Of a stretch of 48,248 nucleotides of DNA, positions 35,402 through 42,489 are shown piece by piece. This DNA is from Desulfosporosinus metallidurans. Its GTDB lineage: Bacteria; Bacillota; Desulfitobacteriia; Desulfitobacteriales; Desulfitobacteriaceae. A program made the translations under genes and the position numbers. The first letter of the stretch is position 1; each line of letters opens with the position of its first letter. The stretch lies in NCBI RefSeq assembly GCF_001936615.1, contig NZ_MLBF01000036.1, forward strand, positions 1 through 48,248, given 5' to 3'. The notes beneath the pieces are model-generated. The model had not been told where the DNA came from. It did not search any database and saw only the letters and a list, made by a program, of their open reading frames with translations.

Positions 35402-35429
35402 GTAAAACAACGTACCTGTCCCCCTGTTT
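35402..35429. repeat. REP-like half element at the 5' side of the RAYT gene
   Basis: AAAACAACGTACCTGTCCCC then CTGTTTT, in inverted orientation to the copy at 34594-34618. Confidence 0.82.
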
Positions 35430-35437
35430 TCCCCATG

Positions 35438-36103
35438 TTAAAGCAATCCTTTTTCTGCACAACTGACGTAGGCTTCCCCAGCAGCAATGATGTGATCAAT
35501 TACAGATATAGAAATGGGCTCCAATGCAACCCTGATTCTTTTCGTAACTTCAATATCTTGAGGCGAGGGCGAAGGACTCCCTCCCGGATGATTATGGGCT
35601 AGGATAACACTGTGGGCTTTATGTCGCAAAGCCGTTTCCACTATGACTCTGGGGTAAACCGGTGCTTGGTCTATGGTACCCTCATGGACGAGCGCCGGAT
35701 AAATCACGTTATGCTGTGCATCCAGACAGATGACATAAAAAAATTCATAGCTTCTTCCTGCAAAGAGAGTTAAGACTTACTCCCCCGCTTTTGCTGTGCT
35801 GTTTAGGGTCGGTCTTATTCCCCATCGATCTTTGAGATAAATACGCGCCAAAGAAGGAATGAGCGCCAGCAAGACCGTTGAGTTTTCTCCCAAACCAGGA
35901 GTCTTTGCTAAGTCTTTAGGGTCGGCTTCCAAAACCCCGGACAGGGAACCGTACTTGTTGATCAAAGAATGAGCGAGTTCGTTGGTATCCTTTCTAGGTA
36001 TGGCATAGAACAACAGAAGTTCTAAGATTTGATAGTCTTCAAAGCCATCTAATCCTTCTTCGAGAAATCGATTTTTCAGCCTGCTTCTGTGTCCTTCATG
36101 CAT
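35438..36103 (-). pseudogene. radC: radC with an in-frame stop codon
   Basis: The two halves lie in one frame, separated only by TAA at 35777-35779. The first half (MHEGHRSRLKNRFLEEGLDG to TAKAGE) is the RadC helix-hairpin-helix part. The second half (VLTLFAGRSYEFFYVICLDA to the stop) is the JAB/MPN domain with the metal motif AHNHPGGSPSPSPQD. A tyrosine codon (TAC or TAT) would be expected at the stop position (AGEY-VLTL). The total of 221 codons matches RadC length. It is either a recent nonsense mutation or a read-through case. The gene was formerly tied to repair; its role is debated. Confidence 0.85.
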
Positions 36104-36125
36104 AGATTGGCCCCCCGCCCTAGTA

Positions 36126-36182
36126 ATGGTCAAACTCCTTAACCTTACTGTATTTCTACACATTTCCAAATTAACCTGCAAT
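36126..36182. repeat. 57-bp element, copy 2
   Basis: The partner of 23187-23242 with about 80% identity by eye and one single-base gap. It lies just upstream of radC on the same side as the first copy lies relative to the DUF3786 gene. Confidence 0.65.
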
Positions 36183-36367
36183 GCTTTGATCAATTCTATA
36201 AGTTTTTGCCGTATAATTTATAGAGTTACATTCCAAAATAGTGAATGAAGTGAGAACAGTCTGGGCTCCAACTGACGTGTATACAAAATGTTATTTTCCC
36301 AGAGAGCTCTTTCCACATTTTTTCTTAAAATGCTTAGGTCCTGATCAGAAAATAATAGCAAGAACAG

Positions 36368-36385
36368 AGAACCTGTCCCCTTGTT
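36368..36385. repeat. REP-like half element
   Basis: AGAACCTGTCCCCTTGTT then T, the right arm only. It lies just downstream of the ADP-ribosylglycohydrolase stop. Confidence 0.75.
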
Positions 36386-36392
36386 TCCCCTT

Positions 36393-37340
36393 TTACTGCT
36401 GCTGAAGTACTCGTTCAGCAAATTGGTTGGTAAGACTCAGTATTTCTTCATATTTAATTAGTTTTCTCCGCCAGTCTGTTGGAATGTTCGTAAACCCGTA
36501 ATAGACGCCCGCTAAACTACCGGTAATGGCCCCAACTGTATCGGTATCCCAACCTAAGTTAACGGCTTTTAAGACAGAGTCCTTAAATGTTGATGTGGTG
36601 AGAAAGCTCCAAAGGGCAGCTTCCAAAGTTTCGACTACATAGCCCCCCGATCTTATGTCATGCTCAGTAAGATTGGGGAGTTCGCCATTAATAATGCGCT
36701 GAAAATGATTTAACTCCTTACCTAATTCGGAGTCCACAAACAAGGTTTGGGATTTAATTCTCATGGTGTTGTATGCTTCATCTGGACTACCCCCTGTTAA
36801 CAATTCTTTAATGAACAGGGAATATAAACAACAGGCCAACTGGCTGCGTGGATGACCATGCGTAATCTTGGAAACCTCACAAATTCTGTTAATCATTGTG
36901 TCCTCGGGCTCATGAGCGAAATAAATAGTCGCTGGGAGAATTCGCATCAGGCTTCCATTTCCATTACTCCTCACATCCGTGGGACCCGCTTCAAGTGGAT
37001 CAATTCCAGCTATTAATCTCTCCATCGCTTCTACTGTAGTACCACCAATATCAAAGGACTCACCAAACGGAGCCATATAACCATCCCGATACCAACGCAC
37101 AAAACGTTGAGCAATATCTTTAGGATTGTAGCCAACCTCAAACAGACTTTCAGCCAGACACAAAGTTAAAGAACTATCATCAGACCAAGCACCCGGTTCA
37201 AGGCGGAATGTACCTCCTCCGGTCATTTCCGTGATTGGCTTTTTCCTTATTTCTGTTTTGGTCATGAACTGAACAGGTAATCCTAATGCGTCCCCAACAA
37301 CTACTCCTATGATTCCGCCTATTACTGCTTTCTCATTCAA
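36393..37340 (-). CDS. ADP-ribosylglycohydrolase (DraG/ARH family)
   Basis: A 315-residue enzyme that removes ADP-ribose from modified proteins or related substrates, using two metal ions. The family motifs are GAIxGDALG-like GGIIGVVVGDALGLP at the start, the acidic cluster GAWSDDSSLTL, and the C-terminal GWDTDTVGAITGSLAG. The TTG at 37340 is supported by AGGAGATTTAAA. An in-frame ATG at 37394 would translate a REP-like element into the N-terminus and is rejected. No ADP-ribosyltransferase is visible in the window, so the partner is unknown. Confidence 0.9.
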   Translation of the reverse strand: MNEKAVIGGIIGVVVGDALGLPVQFMTKTEIRKKPITEMTGGGTFRLEPGAWSDDSSLTLCLAESLFEVGYNPKDIAQRFVRWYRDGYMAPFGESFDIGGTTVEAMERLIAGIDPLEAGPTDVRSNGNGSLMRILPATIYFAHEPEDTMINRICEVSKITHGHPRSQLACCLYSLFIKELLTGGSPDEAYNTMRIKSQTLFVDSELGKELNHFQRIINGELPNLTEHDIRSGGYVVETLEAALWSFLTTSTFKDSVLKAVNLGWDTDTVGAITGSLAGVYYGFTNIPTDWRRKLIKYEEILSLTNQFAERVLQQQ

Positions 37341-37354
37341 ATTTAAATCTCCTC

Positions 37355-37379
37355 GAACAAGGGGACAGGTTCCCCGTTT
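37355..37379. repeat. REP-like half element before the ADP-ribosylglycohydrolase gene
   Basis: GAACAAGGGGACAGGTTCCC then CGTTT, with a short self-complementary core (GGGGAC...GTTCCCC). It ends only about 15 nt from the start codon and abuts the ribosome binding site, so it could influence translation. Confidence 0.8.
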
Positions 37380-37449
37380 TTGTTCTGATTTCATGGCTAA
37401 TTGATCAAAACTTCTCTCACACCTTGAATTGCATCTTATAGATTAGCTC

Positions 37450-37592
37450 TTATCCCATCAGATTGAGATAGATATCATACATCGATTTTTTGATGTCTCG
37501 ATCGATAGTTTCCTTGGAAGCAACGAGTGGTTGCGCCATCAGATGCATCGTGATATCCCATATGGAATACTCAATTTCCTCAAATCCAAACT
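37450..37592 (-). pseudogene. inverted C-terminal fragment of a GNAT acetyltransferase
   Basis: The minus-strand frame reads FGFEEIEYSIWDITMHLMAQ, then PLVASKETIDRDIKKSMYDI, then YLNLMG and a stop at 37450. This pattern (a -YSIWDxxMHLM- strand near the end) matches the C-terminus of clostridial GNAT acetyltransferases. The gene starting at 37644 on the plus strand lacks exactly this part. It has no start of its own. Confidence 0.55.
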
Positions 37593-37643
37593 ATCAGGAT
37601 GTTGCGGAAAGGCTCGGTATGTAGTCAAAGGGGAATGGTCATT

Positions 37644-38072
37644 ATGTCCAAGTTTTACATCCGTCCGATGGAGCTAGCAGAACTTACGGGCTTTTATGAA
37701 CGAATTCAACGGGATTTTTCTTGTGGAGAGTATGCACCGTATGCTGTGATATATCAACAACTTCAAGATCACCTTCAGAAGGCACTGGTTTTCTGTGAAG
37801 GGAAACAAGATCTAGCCTATTCTGTCTGTGCCGACAGCCATAACAATGGCTATGTCCTTATTAGTCTTTTGGCAGTATTTAAGGAGTTTAGGGGACAGGG
37901 AATTGGGTCCGCTTTTATGAAAACATCGCGTGTAATGTATGAGCACAAACAGGCCATTCTCGTGGAAGTGGAACGGCCAGATCATGCTAAAACGCTGGAG
38001 GAAGCGAATTCACGTAGGCGGCGTATTGAATTTTACGAAAAAGCAGGGTTTTATCTTATTGTTAGTTCATAG
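37644..38072 (+). pseudogene. GNAT acetyltransferase lacking its C-terminus
   Basis: A 142-residue acetyltransferase that would use acetyl-CoA. The A motif is seen in VFKEFRGQGIGSAFMK, and RRRRIEFYEKAGFYLI is the usual penultimate stretch. The protein then stops after IVSS, about 40 residues early. The missing part appears in inverted orientation at 37450-37592. GGGGAATGGTC is upstream of ATG 37644. The acceptor substrate is unknown. Confidence 0.7.
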
Positions 38073-38123
38073 TCCTTTCGTGCTTTGGATTTTTGACCTG
38101 CCAATTCTCCTTTCATGTTTTCC

Positions 38124-38157
38124 CTAACTATTCTAGAGAACGGTTTTCAAATCCTCT
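38124..38157. repeat. 34-bp element, copy 1
   Basis: 29 of 34 positions match 39500-39533 (CTAA-TATTCTAGA, CGGTTT, AAATCCTCT). Each copy contains a short inverted repeat around CGGTTT. Copy 2 lies about 115 bp upstream of the QueG-like gene. Confidence 0.6.
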
Positions 38158-38179
38158 AAACTGAATCCTGCCTCTCGTG

Positions 38180-38204
38180 AAACAAGGGACCTGTCCCCCT
38201 GTTT
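38180..38204. repeat. REP-like half element
   Basis: AAACAAGGGACCTGTCCCCC then TGTTT. It joins directly to the SGNH hydrolase fragment, as if the upstream part of that gene had been replaced by the element. Confidence 0.8.
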
Positions 38205-38206
38205 CG

Positions 38207-38377
38207 CTCCTCATTGAAGACGATGGGAAGGGGATTTTTATTCCAACCTATGACCTGCTGAAATTTAATCTAGGTCGCTATCTCGCCAAGGATGGGCTGC
38301 ACCCGAATTCTGCAGGATATCAAGCGCATTCCAATCGAATCAGTAAGTCGGTTGAGGCGATCATCACGGGATCATAG
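38207..38377 (+). pseudogene. C-terminal fragment of an SGNH/GDSL hydrolase
   Basis: The frame reads LLIEDDGKGIFIPTYDLLKF, then DGLHPNSAGYQAHSNRI. D-x-LHPN-xGY is block V of SGNH esterases, holding the catalytic Asp and His. About 55 residues remain; the GDS nucleophile region is missing. A REP-like half element abuts the broken end. Confidence 0.65.
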
Positions 38378-38416
38378 AAGTTACTAGCTATAGTGTAAGA
38401 CCATGTGATTCGTTGT

Positions 38417-38590
38417 TTACCTCGACATAGCAGTTTGGAGAAAAGGTAATCCGAAATGAACAAGCGCAATAATCACTGCAATGGTAAGTACCAATTTAAA
38501 TAACTTTTTAAGAATAAATACTACCACGAAAATCCCAAGAACTACGACCAAGATTCCTTTTAACCCTAGCCCAGCGAAAAAAGTCAACAT
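38417..38590 (-). CDS. 57-residue hydrophobic membrane protein
   Basis: A short open frame with two hydrophobic stretches (GILVVVLGIFVVVFIL at 12-27 and LVLTIAVIIALVHFGL at 33-48) separated by KKLFK. The N-terminus is MLTFFAGLGLK. GGAGGGG lies about 10 nt before the ATG. I do not recognise a family. It lies 82 bp beyond the QueG-like gene stop, on the same strand, so it may be part of that transcript. Confidence 0.6.
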   Translation of the reverse strand: MLTFFAGLGLKGILVVVLGIFVVVFILKKLFKLVLTIAVIIALVHFGLPFLQTAMSR

Positions 38591-38672
38591 TTAATGGTTT
38601 CCCCTCCTGTTTTATTAGTTAGAACATACCCTGACTTAAATGGTCAAACCCTCAAACTCGATCATTCTCGGA

Positions 38673-39374
38673 TTATTTCTTCGGTTTTCCCCATGGACAT
38701 ACGCTAATACAAACCCCGCAGATTGGTTTGCCGATTTCGGGCCGTTTCGCAAAGTCTTCATTTACTTTCTCCACACATCGCGTAAAGTGAAGAGCCTCCT
38801 CCCTCGTTTGAGGATGATCCTCCCAGGAAGCCCCTTTAATAGCAGCTGCGGGACATGCTTCTTGGCATTCTTGACATATACCGCATCGATTGGGCAGTAA
38901 AGGATCAGGCTCAAATGGTGCGTTGGTCAGTAAGGTCGCTAACCGCACGCGAGGACCATACTTTGGAGTAACAAGCAGAAGACTTTTTCCCTGCCAACCG
39001 AGACCGGCTGCCTTAGCCATGGCTTTATGAGAAATATGACCCATCCAGTTAACCTTATCAACAATTTGAGAAGCAGGAATGGCAAGTGCGTGAAATCCCT
39101 CGTTCATGATTTGTCTTTGCAAACATAGGTTAATATTGTCTAAAAGCGTATTAGTTGCCAGATAATGGTGAAGATACAGGGGTGTTGGTTCAGTTCTAAT
39201 CTGTTCAAAAACATCCGGAGTAATAGCAACAGCAATCACGACTGCATGGGTATACGGCTCAAGGAGTCCCTGAGGTAAGGTAGGAATTCCTTCAACACGT
39301 CGTAAGTCAGTTATTCCAACTAAATCCGCCCCTAATTCAATTGCTTTCTGTTTAATTTCCAAAGCACTAACCAT
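38673..39374 (-). CDS. QueG-like 4Fe-4S double-cluster protein
   Basis: A 233-residue protein related to the epoxyqueuosine reductase family. A C-terminal ferredoxin-like part has CGICQECQEACP and a later CGVCISVCPWGKPKK, giving two clusters. The N-terminal half (KAIELGADLVGITDLRRVEG) is the conserved ALGAD-type start. It is shorter than QueG (about 350-380 residues) and lacks the HEAT-like C-terminus, so it is more likely a relative used in electron transfer or reductive dehalogenase-type chemistry than QueG itself. GGAGTGG precedes ATG 39374; a GTG three codons upstream is possible. Confidence 0.82.
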   Translation of the reverse strand: MVSALEIKQKAIELGADLVGITDLRRVEGIPTLPQGLLEPYTHAVVIAVAITPDVFEQIRTEPTPLYLHHYLATNTLLDNINLCLQRQIMNEGFHALAIPASQIVDKVNWMGHISHKAMAKAAGLGWQGKSLLLVTPKYGPRVRLATLLTNAPFEPDPLLPNRCGICQECQEACPAAAIKGASWEDHPQTREEALHFTRCVEKVNEDFAKRPEIGKPICGVCISVCPWGKPKK

Positions 39375-39746
39375 GGTGTCCACTCCACTTCATTTAGTTT
39401 CTTAAACTTGTATTCTATGTGAATCTGACAACATCCTGCTACCTGTTATTTCTCGCCTAGCTCTTCTTCAACGCTCCCGCTTTCCCTTGCCACCTTTCTC
39501 TAAATATTCTAGAAAGCGGTTTCTAAATCCTCTCAGCAAGGCAAAGAACAGGTCGATTATCTGACAGAGTAACGCGTTACTTTTCAAAGTAAACATGAAG
39601 GGCGTCCCCGCAATCAATCAGCGTGATTGCTGACAACAAGCTTGAAGGACTGGTAGCGGTGAATTTAAGTGTATATCTGAAATCATGAGTTTTAAATTTT
39701 CCTTTTCTGAGAAGACTATGGATATCCCAAGAAAGGATGTGTGCTT
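39375..39746. other. intergenic region with small palindromes
   Basis: This 370-bp region lies between divergent genes. It holds the 34-bp element copy 2 (39500-39533), a 14-bp palindrome AGTAACGCGTTACT at 39568-39581, and 7-bp inverted arms GCAATCA/TGATTGC at 39610-39630. No open frame or clear promoter is convincing. Confidence 0.55.
39500..39533. repeat. 34-bp element, copy 2
   Basis: The partner of 38124-38157. AGAAA and TTTCT around CGG give it a hairpin-like or operator-like form, upstream of the QueG-like gene. Confidence 0.6.
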
Positions 39747-40055
39747 ATGATAAAAGAAATTTTCTCTGGTAAACTGCCTTCCGTCTTAAATAACCCAACC
39801 CCGTTTGCGCTCGAATTCGGCTCTGAGAAATCACCCAACTGCCAACGACTCCATTCGATCGTAGAACATGTTTCCGATACTCTTCAAGATAAAGTGGAAA
39901 TTTATTATGTCAATGTTGATAAGGTTCCGGAAGTCAAAGATAAGTATCAAGTACAGGATCTTCCGACCATGATTTTGTTTAAAGATGGCAAACCTCAGGA
40001 CACGATGGTCGGTTATCATCCAGAACAAGAAGTACACAGTTTTCTTATTCAATAA
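39747..40055 (+). CDS. thioredoxin-like protein with a single active-site cysteine
   Basis: A 102-residue thioredoxin-fold protein. The region FALEFGSEKSPNCQRL aligns with the usual WCxxC active site but has S-P-N-C, keeping only the second cysteine. VEIYYVNVDKVPEVKDKYQV, then DLPTMILFKDGK (with the cis-proline) and MVGYHPEQEVHSFL are as in thioredoxins. It cannot act as a normal dithiol reductase; a monothiol, binding or glutathionylation role is possible. AAAGGATG lies 9 nt before ATG 39747. Confidence 0.82.
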   Translation: MIKEIFSGKLPSVLNNPTPFALEFGSEKSPNCQRLHSIVEHVSDTLQDKVEIYYVNVDKVPEVKDKYQVQDLPTMILFKDGKPQDTMVGYHPEQEVHSFLIQ

Positions 40056-40158
40056 GGAAATCTGGCTTACGCCAAGCCTTTGGACTCTATCGGTCTCTTC
40101 AGTTACATTTAAAACAAGACATAAATGCAGACTCTTAACTTATGTTTCTATTACTTAG

Positions 40159-40203
40159 TAATGATAAAAGGAGGTTAGCACTGCTAGCCTCCTTTTATCA
40201 TTA
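40159..40203. terminator. long bidirectional terminator
   Basis: TAATGATAAAAGGAGGTTAG continues to CA and pairs with TGCTAGCCTCCTTTTATCATTA; 22-bp arms with one mismatch. It separates the converging thioredoxin-like and MoaD-like genes. Confidence 0.85.
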
Positions 40204-40224
40204 CTTTTGTTCCTGAGCTCTCTA

Positions 40225-40449
40225 TTACATTCCACCGACTGGTGGAGAAAACGCGACCGTATCATGGTTTAGCAAGATTTGCCCAAATTCGGCTTGATGA
40301 CTATTGACCATGCAGATGGCCACATCTTCTAGCGGTAGATTATGCTTCTTTATGACATCAATCACTCGGCTGTTTTCCTCTAATTGAGTCGTTTTTTCTT
40401 CAAACCGACCTTCACGAAGGTCTCCAAAGAGCTTTACATTGACTTCCAT
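40225..40449 (-). CDS. MoaD/ThiS-like small sulfur carrier, with one residue after GG
   Basis: A 74-residue ubiquitin-fold protein following the AOR gene by 33 bp. Such proteins normally supply sulfur for pterin cofactor synthesis through a C-terminal Gly-Gly thiocarboxylate. Here the tail is FSPPVGGM, so a methionine follows the Gly-Gly and would have to be removed first, or the protein works differently. VKLFGDLREGR at the start is typical. AAGGAGG precedes the ATG. Confidence 0.82.
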   Translation of the reverse strand: MEVNVKLFGDLREGRFEEKTTQLEENSRVIDVIKKHNLPLEDVAICMVNSHQAEFGQILLNHDTVAFSPPVGGM

Positions 40450-40482
40450 TTCTAGGCCTCCTTACTAAATTTCCTTTGTATC

Positions 40483-42207
40483 TCAAAAATTATAAACCTG
40501 ATCCAGCTCTTCACCAGTAAAATCCCAAGTAACATTGTGGGGAGGTACTGGTTCACTGAAGAATTCTGGTAGACGGTCATCCTTATTGGTAAATCCAGCT
40601 GCTTGATTGAAAGCCCTTTCAGTCTTGAGCACAAAACGTCCCATATTAAACCAATCATCCACGGACCAGTTCGACCCATACTCAGCGTTAATCATATCAA
40701 TTAGGGCATGAGAGACTGGTTCGTAATCCAGTATTGCAAAGGCAGTGAAAATGCATAACCCTGCGCTATCAATAGCAGCCGTCGCAATTTGCAAGTTCCT
40801 GGAAAGTTCAATCTGCCCTTCCTTAGCTAATGGGTCAATACGCCCCCCCACATTTAACACATTTGAGGTAACTGAGTACCCTGCAGTATGGTCGGCGCCC
40901 ATCGTTGTCGTGGCGTAAGTCACACCAATACCCTTGACCGACCGTGGGTCATAGGCTGGCATACTCTGATGTTTGACCGTCGGAATGCGGGTTACCCCAA
41001 AGGCTTTACCCGTAAAATCGGCTCCATTACCAAGAATACGACCAAGGTAAGTGCCTTCTTTAATCTCTTCTGTAAATAATTTCAGCATTCCAAGTCCATC
41101 CCCCCAAGGGAGGATACCTGCTTCCATAGCCACCATCATGGCTCCAGCAGTTTCAATAGTATCTATGCCAATATCATCGCAGATCTGATCAATATTCGCG
41201 ATAATATCGAGATCGTCGACTGTGCAACCCGCCCCGAATCCCCAAATCGTTTCATATTCAAAACCAGAGGTGAGGTATTTGTTGTCTTTGTCATTATAGG
41301 TTTGGGAGCAACGAATGACGCAACCGACGTGACATCCATGAGTGGGATCTCCTTTTCTGCTCATGATGGTATCATACATGGTTTCGCCACAGATCTTTTC
41401 GGTCCCCTCGAATTGACCCATCCTGAAGTTCTTAGTCGGTAATCCTCCAGCTTCATTGAGAATGTTGACAAGTACATTGGTTCCATATTTAGGCAGAGCA
41501 TTCCCGCTTACTGGGTGACTAAGTAACCCCTTATTGAAAATCTGAGCTGCTGTTTTGAACGTTTCCTTGTCGAGGATCTTGATTCCTTTGCCATCGTTAT
41601 CATCCAATGTTATATACTTTATTCTTTTAGAACTCATCACCGCGCCAAGTCCACCTCGTCCTAAGCTGCGAATATGCCCTTTAGGGTCTTTGACAGAAAT
41701 ATTTGAGGCGGACATTTTATATTCTCCAGCCTGCCCGATGGTGATGACTCCCGTATTTTCCCCATATCTAGACGTTAAAGTATGGATCACTTCATAATTA
41801 CCCTTTCCAAGAAGTTCGGTCTCTTCTTTGATTTTTACGCCGTCCTTATGAACATGGAGAGAGTACCATTGGTCTCCTTCTGGAATGTCCTCAATGATTA
41901 GGGCTTTTACCCCTAGCTTCGCCAGTCGTTGGGCCGCCGTCCCTCCTGAATTGCTCTCTTTGATGCCACCGGTTAATGGACTTTTAGCCCCAACCGATAG
42001 ACGTCCAGAGTTAGCGGCCATTGTGCCCGCCAGCAAACCCGGCGCAAACACTAATTTGTTTTTATTGCCTAATGGGTGACAGGTTGGGTCAACCTCTTTG
42101 GCCACAATAACCGAAGTTAGCCCACGACCGCCAAGCAGTTTCCATTCTTCAGGTACTTCCTCCGCAACAAACGAAAGATTGGACATGTTGATTCGATAAA
42201 TTTTCAC
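40483..42207 (-). CDS. aldehyde:ferredoxin oxidoreductase (AOR family)
   Basis: A 574-residue tungsten-pterin enzyme that oxidises aldehydes to acids, or the reverse, with ferredoxin. It has KSPLTGGIKESNSGG in domain 1 (pterin binding), CHVGCVIRC (three cluster cysteines), the fourth in DSAGLC, and RAFNQAAGFTNKDDRLPE near the C-terminus. GTG 42207 has GGAGGG 7 nt upstream; the track frame to 42231 lacks support. It forms an operon with the MoaD-like gene downstream. The closest relatives by pattern are the clostridial AOR of carboxylate reduction. Confidence 0.92.
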   Translation of the reverse strand: MKIYRINMSNLSFVAEEVPEEWKLLGGRGLTSVIVAKEVDPTCHPLGNKNKLVFAPGLLAGTMAANSGRLSVGAKSPLTGGIKESNSGGTAAQRLAKLGVKALIIEDIPEGDQWYSLHVHKDGVKIKEETELLGKGNYEVIHTLTSRYGENTGVITIGQAGEYKMSASNISVKDPKGHIRSLGRGGLGAVMSSKRIKYITLDDNDGKGIKILDKETFKTAAQIFNKGLLSHPVSGNALPKYGTNVLVNILNEAGGLPTKNFRMGQFEGTEKICGETMYDTIMSRKGDPTHGCHVGCVIRCSQTYNDKDNKYLTSGFEYETIWGFGAGCTVDDLDIIANIDQICDDIGIDTIETAGAMMVAMEAGILPWGDGLGMLKLFTEEIKEGTYLGRILGNGADFTGKAFGVTRIPTVKHQSMPAYDPRSVKGIGVTYATTTMGADHTAGYSVTSNVLNVGGRIDPLAKEGQIELSRNLQIATAAIDSAGLCIFTAFAILDYEPVSHALIDMINAEYGSNWSVDDWFNMGRFVLKTERAFNQAAGFTNKDDRLPEFFSEPVPPHNVTWDFTGEELDQVYNF

Positions 42208-42431
42208 GAATACACCCTCCAAGAACCTCAATTTTGTGAACTCGCTTCACATACGGATATCATTTGAAGAAAGCACGTTTACTATTCTATAAGGTATTTT
42301 TTAACCAAATTACGTATCATGTCTGTACGGCATTCGAACAACCAAATAATCTAAAAACTGCCCTATCTATTTTTTCTTCTGTTTAGCTAAGGCATTATTA
42401 AGGGGCCTAATACTCTCCAACATGCATCAAC

Positions 42432-42460
42432 TTGCAAAGGATAACTTAATCCAATAAAAT
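42432..42460 (+). promoter_or_regulatory. promoter with embedded palindrome, iron alcohol dehydrogenase
   Basis: TTGCAA (42432) and TAAAAT (42455) are 17 nt apart. The spacer AGGATAACTTAATCCAA carries GGAT-AACTTA-ATCC. It is nearly the same as 26046-26074. Confidence 0.65.
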
Positions 42461-42489
42461 AATAATGTAGCATAAAAGGGGGAAATACT

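Noticed and set aside
36104..36193. N-terminal extension of RadC
   Set aside because: Same reason: it runs through copy 2 of the 57-bp element; the ATG at 36103 gives the normal RadC start.
37450..37592. TetR-type regulator C-terminus
   Set aside because: First impression, but the -YSIWD-x-x-MHLM- pattern and the neighbouring truncated GNAT make a GNAT tail more likely.
38673..39374. Naming this gene queG
   Set aside because: It is too short and lacks the C-terminal repeats of epoxyqueuosine reductase; only the Fe-S region is alike.
39568..39581. AGTAACGCGTTACT as a replication or attachment site
   Set aside because: A single 14-bp palindrome without repeats, DnaA boxes or an integrase nearby does not support it.
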